Shown here piece by piece: positions 26,050 to 35,086 of a stretch of DNA of 64,000 bases (its first letter is position 1; every line of letters starts with the position of its first letter). The stretch lies in assembly GCA_963724065.1 (NCBI GenBank), contig CAVRTB010000002.1, positions 446,949 to 510,948 of the forward strand, read 5' to 3'. A model generated the notes under the pieces. That model was not told the origin of the DNA, ran no database searches, and was given only the letters and a program-made list of their open reading frames with translations. Source of the stretch: DASRIA01 sp963724065. GTDB taxonomy: Bacteria; Actinomycetota; Thermoleophilia; Solirubrobacterales; JBBDJG01. Made by a program: the position numbers and the translations under genes.

Positions 26050-27096
26050 ATGTCCCTCCTGACCCTCACCCCACAGGGCCTCTACTGCGAGGCCGGCGAC
26101 TTCTTCGTCGATCCCTGGGAGCCGGTCGACCGCGCCATCATCACCCACGCCCACGGCGATCATGCGACCTGGGGCTCCTATTCCTACCTGACTTCCATGC
26201 CGGGCGTCGGGGTGCTGCGCGCGCGGCTGGAGATGGGGGCAAGGATCCGCGGCGTCGAGTATGGTGAGACCGTCGCCCTCAACGGCACCACTGTCTCGCT
26301 CCATCCCGCGGGCCACATCCTGGGCTCGTCCCAGGTCCGGATCGAGCATGCAGGCGAGATCTGGGCAGTCTCGGGCGACTACAAGACCGACCCCGATCCC
26401 ACCTGCACCCCGTTCGAGCCGGTTCGCTGCCACACCTTCGTGTCCGAGTCCACCTTCGGACTCCCGATCTACCGCTGGCCCAGTCAGGCCGAGGTGTTCG
26501 CCGAGATCAATGCCTGGTGGCGGACCAACGCCGCGGCCGGCCGGACCAGCCTCCTCCTGGGCTACGCGCTCGGCAAGGCGCAGCGGCTCCTGGCCGGCCT
26601 CGATCCCTCCATCGGACCCATCCTGACCCATGGCGCGGTTGAGCGGATGACCGGCGTGTATCGCCAGGGAGGCATCGAGCTGCCGGCAACCCGATACGCG
26701 GGGGCGGCCCAGAGCCGGGTCGATGCGACCGGGGCCATCGTTATCGCACCACCGTATGCCGACGCCTCGATCTGGTCCCGCCGGTTTGGCGATCACTCCA
26801 CCGGGTTTGCCTCAGGCTGGATGATGGTCCGGGGCGCTCGGCGACAGCGCTCCGGGCTTGACCGAGGCTTTGCTCTCTCGGATCACGTGGATTGGCCCAG
26901 CCTCTTGGCAGCCATCGATGCCACTGGAGCGGGAGAGGTGTGGGTGACCCACGGGTACACCGGCCCGGTGGTGCGCTGGCTCCAGGAGCGGGGCGTGGAC
27001 GCCAAGGCAGTGGCGACCAGGTTCGAGGGTGAGAGGGATGAGGTGGTGGAGGAGGCGGACGGGCTGACAGACGGACGGGCGGACAATCGAGTATGA
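26050..27096 (+). CDS. Ligase-associated MBL-fold DNA exonuclease
   Basis: A 348-residue nuclease of the metallo-beta-lactamase/beta-CASP-like group that resembles mRNA 3'-end processing factors. Metal motif HAHGDH at about residue 35; further histidine in HPAGHILGSSQ and aspartate in VSGDYKTDPD; late histidine in LSDHVDW and the VTHGYTG motif. In other bacteria this protein travels with an ATP-dependent ligase, an Lhr-type helicase and PdeM. Its stop overlaps the ligase start (ATGA). The C-terminus ends in a low-complexity tail (DGLTDGRADNRV) encoded by GACGGAC-type repeats, which looks like repeat-driven extension. Confidence 0.9.
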   Translation: MSLLTLTPQGLYCEAGDFFVDPWEPVDRAIITHAHGDHATWGSYSYLTSMPGVGVLRARLEMGARIRGVEYGETVALNGTTVSLHPAGHILGSSQVRIEHAGEIWAVSGDYKTDPDPTCTPFEPVRCHTFVSESTFGLPIYRWPSQAEVFAEINAWWRTNAAAGRTSLLLGYALGKAQRLLAGLDPSIGPILTHGAVERMTGVYRQGGIELPATRYAGAAQSRVDATGAIVIAPPYADASIWSRRFGDHSTGFASGWMMVRGARRQRSGLDRGFALSDHVDWPSLLAAIDATGAGEVWVTHGYTGPVVRWLQERGVDAKAVATRFEGERDEVVEEADGLTDGRADNRV

Positions 27097-28682
27097 GAGA
27101 GTTTGCTTGGCTGTACACGGCACTCGATGAGACGACGGCCACCAACGAAAAGGTCGCCGCGCTGGTCAAGTACTTCGAGAGTGCTCCCCCGGCCGATGCG
27201 GCGTGGGCAGTCCACTTCCTCAGCGGCCGCCGGCCCAAGCGCCTGGTCTCATCGGGCAAGCTGCGCGCCTGGGCCGCGCAGGAAGCCGGCATTCCTTCCT
27301 GGCTGTTCGAGGAGAGCTATCAGGCCGTGGGCGATCTCGCCGAGACGATCACTCTGGTCCTCCCAGCGGGCGGCGACTCCAGCGAGCTATCCCTGTCCCA
27401 CTGGGTCGAGGAGCGGCTGCTGCGCCTCCGGGGCGAGGACGACGACGTGCAGCGCGAGGTCATGGTCTCCTCCTGGCGCGAGCTCGACACCCGGGAGCGC
27501 CTCGTCTGGAACAAGCTGATCACCGGCAGCTTCCGGGTCGGCGCATCCCAGCAGCTGGTGACTCGCGCCCTGGCTGAGGTAAGTGGCGTGCCCCAAGGCG
27601 CCATCGCGCACCGGCTCATGGGGGCCTGGGATCCCACCGCCGAGTTTTTTCAGCGGCTCATCGCGCCGGACACCAGCGATGCCGACGTGAGCCGTCCCTA
27701 CCCGTTCTTTCTTGCCCATCCACTGGAGGGAGACCCTGACGCCCTCGGCGACCCCGGCGAATGGATCGCGGAGTGGAAGTGGGATGGCATCCGTGCTCAG
27801 CTCATCCGCCGCGCGGGCAAGACCTTTCTCTGGTCCCGGGGAGAAGAGCTGCTTGCCGGCCGGTTTCCCGAAGTAGAGGAGAGCGGCGCGCTCCTGCCCG
27901 ACGGAACCGTGCTCGACGGGGAGCTGCTCCCCTGGCTCGACGGCATGCCGCTGCCCTTCGCCCAGCTCCAGCGCCGGATCGGACGCAAGAACCTGAGCCC
28001 GAAGATTCTGGACGAGGTGCCCGTGGTGCTGGTCGCCTACGATCTGCTGGAGGAGGCCGCCGCCGACATCCGCTCTCTGCCGCTTTCTGAGCGACGGGTC
28101 AGGCTCGCCGCCCTGGTCGAGTCGATCCCGTCCCGCCGGCTGCTGCTCTCCACCGCGGTGCCGGCGCCGGACTGGCTTGCCGCCACCAACGCCCGGCGAG
28201 AGGCGCGTGAGGTCGGCGCCGAGGGGCTCATGCTCAAGCGGCTGTCCTCCGGGTACGGAGTTGGACGCCGCCGGGGCGACTGGTGGAAATGGAAGGTGGA
28301 TCCGCTGACCGTGGATGCGGTGCTGATCTATGCCCAGCCGGGCAGCGGCAAGCGGGCCGGACTCTTTACCGACTACACCTTCGGCATCTGGGAGGGAAGC
28401 CACCTGGTGCCGTTCGCCAAGGCTTATTCGGGGCTGACCGATGAGGAGATCCGAAAGGTGGACGCCTTTGTGCGGCGGAACACCCTGGAAAAGTTCGGAC
28501 CGGTCCGGACCGTGAAACCGGAGCTGGTCTTCGAGCTCCACTTTGAGGGCATCCAGCGCTCCAGCCGGCACAAGAGCGGGATCGCGGTACGGTTTCCCCG
28601 CATGGCGAGGTGGAGGACGGACAAGAAGGCGGATGAGGCGGACACGATCGAAAGGGTCCGCGCTCTGCTACAGCAGGAATAG
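27093..28682 (+). CDS. ATP-dependent DNA ligase (ligase-associated repair cluster)
   Basis: A 529-residue ATP-dependent ligase. Residues 1-200 are the helical N-terminal domain; the nucleotidyl-transfer lysine is K229 in EWKWDGIRAQ. Motif III (VLDGELLPW), motif IIIa (VPVVLVAYDLLEE), motif IV (GAEGLMLKRLSSGY) and motif V (WWKWKVDPL) follow, then the OB-fold domain (YTFGIWEG, FARHKSGIAVRFPRM-like SSRHKSG). It seals nicks in the ligase-associated pathway. Coupled to the exonuclease gene by ATGA overlap. The ADH gene 156 bases downstream breaks the usual operon order. Confidence 0.94.
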   Translation: MREFAWLYTALDETTATNEKVAALVKYFESAPPADAAWAVHFLSGRRPKRLVSSGKLRAWAAQEAGIPSWLFEESYQAVGDLAETITLVLPAGGDSSELSLSHWVEERLLRLRGEDDDVQREVMVSSWRELDTRERLVWNKLITGSFRVGASQQLVTRALAEVSGVPQGAIAHRLMGAWDPTAEFFQRLIAPDTSDADVSRPYPFFLAHPLEGDPDALGDPGEWIAEWKWDGIRAQLIRRAGKTFLWSRGEELLAGRFPEVEESGALLPDGTVLDGELLPWLDGMPLPFAQLQRRIGRKNLSPKILDEVPVVLVAYDLLEEAAADIRSLPLSERRVRLAALVESIPSRRLLLSTAVPAPDWLAATNARREAREVGAEGLMLKRLSSGYGVGRRRGDWWKWKVDPLTVDAVLIYAQPGSGKRAGLFTDYTFGIWEGSHLVPFAKAYSGLTDEEIRKVDAFVRRNTLEKFGPVRTVKPELVFELHFEGIQRSSRHKSGIAVRFPRMARWRTDKKADEADTIERVRALLQQE

Positions 28683-28838
28683 CCGGAAATGGGACAGAAA
28701 CGTGACACGATCGCCCTGGCGTTTCCACGCTCGGGGCGGTTTACCTTCGATCAGCGTGCTTGTGGCCTCCGGTGCCTCCGGGATGCCTCCGGTTACCGGG
28801 GCTGAGAAATTGGGTCAGACAATTACAGGGAGCCGACT

Positions 28839-29951
28839 ATGACCACCGTCAAGGAAATGCAGAGGAAGCCGGATTCGGCGCCGCCGAAGCGGATGGCCGC
28901 GTTGGGATATGCCGCCAGGAGCGCCACCACACCGCTTGCGCCCTTCAAGTTCGAGCGCCGGGAACCGGGACCCCGCGACGTCCAGATCGAGATCCAGTAT
29001 TGCGGCGTCTGCCACTCCGACCTGCACGCGGTCAAGAGCGAGTGGCAGGGTACGACCTACCCGATCGTACCCGGGCACGAGATCATCGGGCGGGTGACCA
29101 AAGTCGGGAGCGAGGTGAAGGGCTTCAAGGAAGGAGACCTCGCCGGTGTGGGCTGCCTGGTGGACTCGTGTCGCACCTGCGCCTCCTGCCAGGAGAATCT
29201 CGAGCAGTACTGCAACACCGGCTTCACCCTCACCTATAACGGCCCCGACAAGCACCTCGGCGGCGTCACCTACGGCGGCTACTCCAACCGGATCGTGGTG
29301 GACGAGCACTTCGTGCTCCACATCCCCGGCAAGCTCGACCCGGCCGCGGCCGCTCCCCTGCTCTGCGCCGGCATCACGACCTATTCGCCGCTGCGCCATT
29401 GGGAGGTCGGCCCTGGCCAGAAAGTGGGCATCGTCGGGCTCGGCGGCCTGGGCCACATGGGGGTGAAGTTCGCCCGCGCGTTCGGCGCCGAGGTGGTGCT
29501 GTTCACGACGTCTCCCGGGAAGACGGAGGACGCCAAGCGCCTCGGCGCTCATGAGGTCGTCATCTCCCGCGATCCTGAGGCGATGGCGGCACAGGCCCAC
29601 AGCTTCGACTTCATCCTCAATACCGTCGCGGCCTCCCACAACCTGGACCCGTTCATCGCCATGCTGAAGCGGGACGGCACCCTTTGCCTGGTCGGCGCGC
29701 CGGAGCACCCCCATCCCTCCCCCGATGTGACCGGCCTGATCTTCCGGCGCCGCGGGATCGCCGGGTCACTTATCGGCGGCCTGGCCGAGACCCAGGAGAT
29801 GCTCGACTTCTGCGCCAAGCACGGGATTGTGTCCGACATCGAGCTGATCCCGATCCAGAAGATCAACGAGGCGTACGAGCGGATGCTCAAGAGCGACGTG
29901 AAGTACCGGTTCGTGATCGACCTGGCGTCTCTAGGCAAGGACGAGCGGTAG
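28839..29951 (+). CDS. Zinc-dependent NAD(P) alcohol dehydrogenase (YahK/CAD-like)
   Basis: A 370-residue medium-chain dehydrogenase. Catalytic zinc: C in YCGVCHSDLH and H-E in VPGHEIIGRV; structural zinc: cysteines in VDSCRTCASCQENLEQYC. The Rossmann motif is VGIVGLGGLGHMGVKFA, and the Y-G-G-Y-S segment matches the cinnamyl-alcohol-dehydrogenase/YahK group that reduces aldehydes with NADPH. It has a 15-20-residue N-terminal extension rich in Lys and Pro. It stands between the ligase and the zinc-ribbon MBL gene, where it is not expected. An aldehyde-detoxification role is possible by family, not shown. Confidence 0.9.
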   Translation: MTTVKEMQRKPDSAPPKRMAALGYAARSATTPLAPFKFERREPGPRDVQIEIQYCGVCHSDLHAVKSEWQGTTYPIVPGHEIIGRVTKVGSEVKGFKEGDLAGVGCLVDSCRTCASCQENLEQYCNTGFTLTYNGPDKHLGGVTYGGYSNRIVVDEHFVLHIPGKLDPAAAAPLLCAGITTYSPLRHWEVGPGQKVGIVGLGGLGHMGVKFARAFGAEVVLFTTSPGKTEDAKRLGAHEVVISRDPEAMAAQAHSFDFILNTVAASHNLDPFIAMLKRDGTLCLVGAPEHPHPSPDVTGLIFRRRGIAGSLIGGLAETQEMLDFCAKHGIVSDIELIPIQKINEAYERMLKSDVKYRFVIDLASLGKDER

Positions 29952-29987
29952 GGCGAGGAGGCCTGGTACAGCGCCTACCTTTCAGCC

Positions 29988-30800
29988 GTGCCCAACTACA
30001 TCTGCGCTACCTGCGGGGTGCAATACGCCGACACCGTCCTGCCGCCGGAGCGCTGCACGATCTGCGAAGACGAGCGGCAGTACGTCGCGCGGGACGGCCA
30101 GCGCTGGACCACGCTGAACGAGCTGCAGGCCGGCCACAAGAATCAGCTCGACGTCGAGGGGCCGGAGCTCATCAGCATCGGCACCGAGCCCAGGTTCGCC
30201 ATCGGCCAGCGGGCCCTGCACGTCCGAGCCTCCGGCGGCAACATCCTCTGGGATTCCATCAGCCTGATCGATGACCGGAGCGTGAACGCGGTGCAGGCTC
30301 TGGGCGGCGTGTCGGCGATCGCAATATCCCACCCGCATTACTACTCGGCCATGGTGGAATGGAGTCGCGCCCTCGGCGACGTGCCGGTGTATCTCCACGC
30401 GGCCGACGGCGAGTGGGTGATGCGTCCCCATCCCACCCTGGTCTTCTGGCAGGGCGACAGCTATCAGCTGGCGCCCGGGCTCACCCTGATCCGGGTCGGC
30501 GGCCACTTTCCCGGCGGAACGGTGCTGCACTGGGCCGGGGGAGCCCAGGGAAAAGGCGCCCTGCTCACCGGCGATGTGATCCAGGTTGGAAAGGACCGGA
30601 AGACGGTGAGCTTCATGTACAGTTACCCGAACTACATCCCGCTCAACGCCTCCGCTGTTCGCCGTATCGTGGACGCGGTCGAGCCGTTTGCCTTCGACCA
30701 GTTGTATGGGGCCTGGTTCGGTCAGAACATTCTGGGCGACGCGAAGCAGGTGCTCCACCGGTCGGCCGAACGATACATGGCCGCCATCACCGATGGATAA
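29988..30800 (+). CDS. Zinc-ribbon MBL-fold protein with degenerate metal motif
   Basis: A 270-residue protein. An N-terminal rubredoxin-like ribbon has C6-x-x-C9 and C23-x-x-C26. The metallo-beta-lactamase domain follows but the usual HxHxDH is replaced by SHPHYYS, so only two histidines remain; GGHFPGG and LTGDVIQV keep a third histidine and the aspartate. The final motif histidine is not seen. The start is a GTG with no strong ribosome site. Enzyme activity may be reduced or use a different metal site. It is placed 36 bases after ADH and 26 bases before the helicase, so all are probably cotranscribed. Confidence 0.75.
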   Translation: MPNYICATCGVQYADTVLPPERCTICEDERQYVARDGQRWTTLNELQAGHKNQLDVEGPELISIGTEPRFAIGQRALHVRASGGNILWDSISLIDDRSVNAVQALGGVSAIAISHPHYYSAMVEWSRALGDVPVYLHAADGEWVMRPHPTLVFWQGDSYQLAPGLTLIRVGGHFPGGTVLHWAGGAQGKGALLTGDVIQVGKDRKTVSFMYSYPNYIPLNASAVRRIVDAVEPFAFDQLYGAWFGQNILGDAKQVLHRSAERYMAAITDG

Positions 30801-30826
30801 CCGCGTCATAGGACAACGCGCCCGAC

Positions 30827-33547
30827 ATGACGGATGATCAGAGCATAACCGCCTTACCCCACCGCGGTGGATCGGCATTGGCGGTGGACCTCCGGCGCGC
30901 GCGTGCCGCCAAGCGACGTGATGAGAGAGCGGCCCAGCCGGTCCAGCCGGCGCCGGCGCGCAGGCAGTCGCCCATCATTAACTGCGCCAACCGCGAGCCG
31001 GTCGATTGCGTCCGCGAATGGTTCGCCACCGAGGGCTGGACACCGTTCGAGTTCCAGGAGGAGGTCTGGCAGTCCTACCTCGCCGGCGAGAGCGGACTGA
31101 TCCACGCGGCGACGGGTACGGGTAAAACCTACGCGGCCTTGATGGGGCCGATCCTGGAATGGATCAGGGACTATCCAGCGGCGAAGCGGGGAAGCGGGGA
31201 GGCGGGTAAGCAACGCGCTTCAGCACCCCTCCGCGTGCTCTGGGTAACTCCTCTCAGGGCCTTGGCTGCGGACACCGAGGACGCCCTCCGCGCACCGATC
31301 GAAGACCTTGGCCTCCCCTGGACCGTCGAGACCCGCACCGGCGATACGGCCCCGGCAATTCGAGCGCGCCAGAGCAGGCGCCTTCCCACCGCACTCGTCA
31401 CCACCCCCGAAAGCCTGGCCCTGCTCCTCTCCCGGGGGGACGCGGCCGGCGTCTTCGACCACCTCGAGCTGGTGGTGGTGGACGAGTGGCATGAGCTGAT
31501 GGCCTCGAAGCGGGGCGTGCAGGTGGAGCTGGCGTTGGCCCGGCTTCGTCGCTGGCGCCCCGCCCTCCGCACCTGGGGGCTCTCCGCCACGCTGGGGAAT
31601 CTCGACGTCGCGCGCGACACCCTTCTGGGTGTAGGCCCGCACCCTTCGGCAAGCTCAGGGCAGGCTAGGGCGGGCCCCGGCCGCATCATCCGGGGATTGG
31701 TCCCCAAGGCCCTGAAGATCGATTCCCTCATTCCCGAGACCGTCGAGCGGTTCCCCTGGTCGGGCCAGATCGGCCTCCGCATGGTGCCCGACGTGGTCCG
31801 CGCGATCGAGGAAGGCAAGACGACGCTGGTGTTCACCAACACCCGCGCCACGGCGGAGCTCTGGTTCCAGGCCCTGCTCGCCGCCTGCCCCGACTGGGCC
31901 GGCGTGATCGCCCTGCACCACGGCTCCATGGACCGCAATACCCGCGAATGGGTGGAAGACGGCATTCGCGATGGCCGGCTTCGCTGCGTGGTCTGCACCT
32001 CCACCCTCGACCTCGGCGTAGACTTCACGCCGGTGGACCGGGTGCTCCAGGTCGGAAGCCCGAAAGCAGTGGGACGGCTGATTCAGCGCGCCGGGCGGAG
32101 CGGGCACCAGCCGGGCGCGGTCAGCCGGCTCACCTGCGTTCCGGTCAACGCGCTGGAGCTACTGGACGTGGCCGCCGCCCGCGACGCGCTGGACGCCGGC
32201 GCGATCGAGTCCCGGCCACCGGTCGAGCAGGCTCTGGATCTGCTGGCACAGCACGCGGTCACCATCGCGGTGGGAGGCGGCTTCCGTCCCGAGGAGCTGC
32301 TGGCCGAGGTGCGCACCACGCGCGCGTTCCGGAATCTCACCGACGCCGAGTGGCGCTGGGTCATGGATTTCGTCTCCCGCGGCGGCCAGGCGCTCGGCGC
32401 GTACCCGGAGTACAACAAGGTGGTCGAGCGCGACGGGCTCTACGTCATTCGAGACCGGATGGCCGCCATGCGGCACCGGATGTCCATCGGCACTATCGTC
32501 AGCGAAGCGGCGATGACGGTGAAGTTCGTCCGGGGGAAGACCATCGGCACGGTGGAGGAGGCCTTCATCGCCCGCCTTCGCCCCGGGGATGTCTTCACCT
32601 TCGCGGGGCGACGGCTGAAATTCGTCCGGGTGCGGGACATGACGGCGTGGGTCCGGACGTCCAACGAGACGACGTCGGTCGTCCCCCATTGGACCGGAGC
32701 CCGGCTGGCGCTCTCGCCCGAGCTCGCGGCCGCGGTGCGGGGGAAGCTGGACCAGGCGCGCTGCGGTGTGTTCGAGGGCGCGGAAATGGAGGCAGTGCGG
32801 CCGATCCTGGAGCTCCAGGCCAAGTGGTCGCGGCTGCCGGCGCCGGACGAGCTGCTGGTCGAGCGGGTCCGCACCCGCGAGGGGCACCACCTCTTCTTTT
32901 ATCCGGTGGAAGGAAGGCTGGTCCACGAGGGTCTGGCCGCGCTCTTTGCCTACCGGCTGGCCCAGCTCGGACCCATCACGTTCACGCTGGCGGCCAACGA
33001 CTATGGCTTCGAGCTGCTGTCGTCCGACCCGGCTCGCCTGGAGGAAGCGCTGGAGGCGGGGCTGGTCTCGCCGGAGAACCTCCTGCACGATATCCCTGCC
33101 AGCCTGAACGCGGCCGAGCTGGCTCGGCGCCAGTTCCGGGAGATCGCGCGGGTCGCCGGGCTTATCTTCCAGGGGTATCCCGGCAGCAACAAGAGTGTGA
33201 AGCAGGTCCAGGCCTCGAGCGGGTTGCTCTACGACGTGTTCGCCCGGTACGATCCGGAGAACCTCCTCCTGTTCCAGGCCCACCGTGAGGTGTTGGAGCG
33301 CCAGCTGGAACGGAGCCGGCTGGGCCGGACCCTGGAGCGGCTCGCCGGCGGAAGAGTGGTGGTCAGCGACGTCGAGCGCCCCACCCCGCTTGCGTTTGCG
33401 CTGCTGGTGGACCGGGCCCGGGAGCAGGTCAGCTCGGAGAAGTTCCTCGATCGGGTGCGGCGGCTGGCGGCGCCGCTGGAGCGGGCGGCGGACAGGGGTA
33501 ACGGCAGCATTCGATTCGGACGCGGAGGCGGCAGGGGTTTTCGATGA
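30827..33547 (+). CDS. Lhr-type ligase-associated DEXH helicase
   Basis: A 906-residue superfamily-2 3'-5' helicase of the Lhr-Core type. Walker A (ATGTGKT) near residue 94; motif II is DEWH in VVVDEWHEL; motif III LSATLGN; motif VI QRAGRSGH. The winged-helix and Lhr C-terminal regions follow (VSEAAMTVKFVRGKTIGTVEEAFI). Two in-frame insertions are unusual: a low-complexity GSGEAGKQRAS after the first RecA motif, and HPSASSGQARAGPG from a dispersed repeat at 31642-31666. The start is set at ATG 30827 in an N-terminal region that looks disordered. It overlaps PdeM by ATGA. Confidence 0.92.
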   Translation: MTDDQSITALPHRGGSALAVDLRRARAAKRRDERAAQPVQPAPARRQSPIINCANREPVDCVREWFATEGWTPFEFQEEVWQSYLAGESGLIHAATGTGKTYAALMGPILEWIRDYPAAKRGSGEAGKQRASAPLRVLWVTPLRALAADTEDALRAPIEDLGLPWTVETRTGDTAPAIRARQSRRLPTALVTTPESLALLLSRGDAAGVFDHLELVVVDEWHELMASKRGVQVELALARLRRWRPALRTWGLSATLGNLDVARDTLLGVGPHPSASSGQARAGPGRIIRGLVPKALKIDSLIPETVERFPWSGQIGLRMVPDVVRAIEEGKTTLVFTNTRATAELWFQALLAACPDWAGVIALHHGSMDRNTREWVEDGIRDGRLRCVVCTSTLDLGVDFTPVDRVLQVGSPKAVGRLIQRAGRSGHQPGAVSRLTCVPVNALELLDVAAARDALDAGAIESRPPVEQALDLLAQHAVTIAVGGGFRPEELLAEVRTTRAFRNLTDAEWRWVMDFVSRGGQALGAYPEYNKVVERDGLYVIRDRMAAMRHRMSIGTIVSEAAMTVKFVRGKTIGTVEEAFIARLRPGDVFTFAGRRLKFVRVRDMTAWVRTSNETTSVVPHWTGARLALSPELAAAVRGKLDQARCGVFEGAEMEAVRPILELQAKWSRLPAPDELLVERVRTREGHHLFFYPVEGRLVHEGLAALFAYRLAQLGPITFTLAANDYGFELLSSDPARLEEALEAGLVSPENLLHDIPASLNAAELARRQFREIARVAGLIFQGYPGSNKSVKQVQASSGLLYDVFARYDPENLLLFQAHREVLERQLERSRLGRTLERLAGGRVVVSDVERPTPLAFALLVDRAREQVSSEKFLDRVRRLAAPLERAADRGNGSIRFGRGGGRGFR
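31642..31666. repeat. Dispersed palindromic repeat, copy 2 (CCCTTC-N5-GCTCAGGG), in helicase gene
   Basis: Core CCCTTC GGCAA GCTCAGGG followed by CAGGCT. It reads in frame through the helicase gene and adds about 14 residues (HPSASSGQARAGPG) to a loop after motif III. It shares the 19-base core with the copy at 21575-21600. Confidence 0.75.
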
Positions 33548-34269
33548 GCGATGTGAGTCTGACACTGGCGGGCGAGCAGGTGCGCCTGATGAGCGAGCGG
33601 GCGCTCTATTGGCCCGGCACCAGCACGCTGGTGGTGGCCGACCTGCACTGGGGCAAGGCCTCCACCTTCCGCGCGGCGGGGATCCCTATCCCCATCGGCA
33701 CCACCAGCGACGACCTGGCCCGGCTCGACAGCGCGCTGCAAAGGACTGGTGCCCGCCGGATGGTGGTGCTGGGCGACCTCTTTCACGCCAAGGCCGGACG
33801 AGTCGCCTCCCATACGCTTGCCGAGCTCCGGCGGTGGCGGAGCATGGCCGGCACGTTCGAGATTCTTCTTGTCCGCGGCAACCATGACCGGCACGCCGGC
33901 GACCCGCCGAAGGATCTCCAGATCAACTGCGTGAACGCCCCGGCCTTCGTCCCGCCGTTTGTCTTCCGCCACGAGCCGGTGGACGAGGAGGGGGCGTACG
34001 GACTCGCGGGACATGTGCACCCGGCCATCACGCTCGTCGGCCGAGGGCTTCAGCGCGAGAGCCTGCCCTGCTTTCTCGTCGGCCAGCACCGCATGATCCT
34101 GCCCGCTTTCGGCAGCTTCACCGGATCCGGCGTCGTGCATCCGGCTCCCGGCGAGCGGACGTTCGTGCTGGCGGAGGACGAGGTGCTGGAGGTGACGGAG
34201 CCGGTGGACCTGGGGCCGACCGCGTATCCGACGATGCTGCACGAGCTGTCGGAGACGGACCGGCGCTAG
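33544..34269 (+). CDS. pdeM: Ligase-associated DNA damage response endonuclease PdeM
   Basis: A 241-residue calcineurin-type phosphoesterase with metal motifs VVADLHWGKA, VVLGDLFHAK, VRGNHDRH and AGHVHPAI. This set and length match PdeM, the phosphoesterase that completes the ligase/exonuclease/Lhr repair module. The ATG overlaps the helicase stop (ATGA), so it is translationally coupled. It would act on a nicked or 2',3'-phosphate-type DNA/RNA end, by family knowledge. It is the last intact gene before the chimeric join. Confidence 0.93.
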   Translation: MSDVSLTLAGEQVRLMSERALYWPGTSTLVVADLHWGKASTFRAAGIPIPIGTTSDDLARLDSALQRTGARRMVVLGDLFHAKAGRVASHTLAELRRWRSMAGTFEILLVRGNHDRHAGDPPKDLQINCVNAPAFVPPFVFRHEPVDEEGAYGLAGHVHPAITLVGRGLQRESLPCFLVGQHRMILPAFGSFTGSGVVHPAPGERTFVLAEDEVLEVTEPVDLGPTAYPTMLHELSETDRR

Positions 34270-34423
34270 GACCGAGCCCCTACCGTCGAGCTCTCGAGGT
34301 TTCGCCTGTGCGACACCTGCCCCATATTCAACTGTTCCGAATACGATCTTCTGGAGCTCCTCCACAGACCGGCCCCGACCTGACCCTGCGGTTCGCGATC
34401 GTTCCTGATCGAGGGGAGGTAAC

Positions 34424-34684
34424 ATGGCGCGCCTGTTCTGGTTTTGCTCATGGCGGCCTTTGTGGCACTGATAGTGACCGGGGCATCCTGGGCGATGGCG
34501 TATAGCAGCGTCGGCACTTTGCTGGGCGCCCCCCCTCCCCATATGGGAACCCAGCACACCAGCATCCAGTGGCACGGTCTGTCCCGGCTCCGGGAGGAGC
34601 CCCCCGTATGGCGGTTTGCCTTTGGTCCGACCCGGATCCCAGGGGCCGAGTCCGTCCGCATTTACGTCAACCCCCTGGGGAAGG
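34424..34684 (+). CDS. Truncated membrane-anchored hypothetical protein, cut by the join
   Basis: A strong ribosome site (GAGGGGAGG) precedes the ATG at 34424, but that frame stops after 15 codons. A +1 frame opens as LVLVLLMAAFVALIVTGASWAMAYSS, a signal-anchor helix, and continues GTLLGAPPPHMGTQH to VRIYVNPLGKV. So one base is probably wrong near 34430-34440. The protein then ends where sphingomonad DUF1194 sequence begins. I do not recognise the family; it belongs to the left-hand genome by codon use and position. Confidence 0.4.
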
Positions 34685-35084
34685 TCGCGCAGCATCACCA
34701 ACGACGAGTTCCAGCTCCAGCGGCAGGGCTATGCCAAGGCGATCGCCAATCCCGACGTCGTGCATGCGATCCAGGCCGGCACCAACGGCGCGATCGCGCT
34801 GACCTTCGTCGAATGGGCCGACGCCGACCAGCAGCAAATCGTCGTCGATTGGCAGATCATCAAGGATCCCGCGTCGGCCAAAGCTTTCACCGATACGCTC
34901 CTCGCCGCACCGCGCGCTTTCTTCGGCCGTACCTCGATCAGCGCCGCGCTCGATTTCGCCATGGCACGGCTCAAAGTGAGCAATGTCAAAGCCGAGCGCC
35001 AGGTGATCGATGTTTCCGGCGACGGCACAAACAATGCCGGCCGCTCGCTCGACAATTCGCGCACCGAGGCGCTGGTGCGAGTCA
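34685..35084 (+). pseudogene. DUF1194 fragment, truncated at both ends
   Basis: About 130 residues of a DUF1194 (von Willebrand factor A-like) protein: RSITNDEFQLQRQGYAKAI, then ALTFVEWADADQQQIVVDW, GRTSISAALDFAMARL and VIDVSGDGTNNAGRSLDNSR. The family is usually about 230-260 residues and secreted. The missing N-terminus should carry a signal peptide and the VDVS MIDAS start; the missing C-terminus should carry the next strands. Both ends are cut by joins, so this is not a functional gene in this arrangement. Confidence 0.7.
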
Positions 35085-35086
35085 CG

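Noticed and set aside
34266..34661. A minus-strand frame of 131 residues next to the join
   Set aside because: No ribosome site or domain; it opposes the truncated membrane protein.
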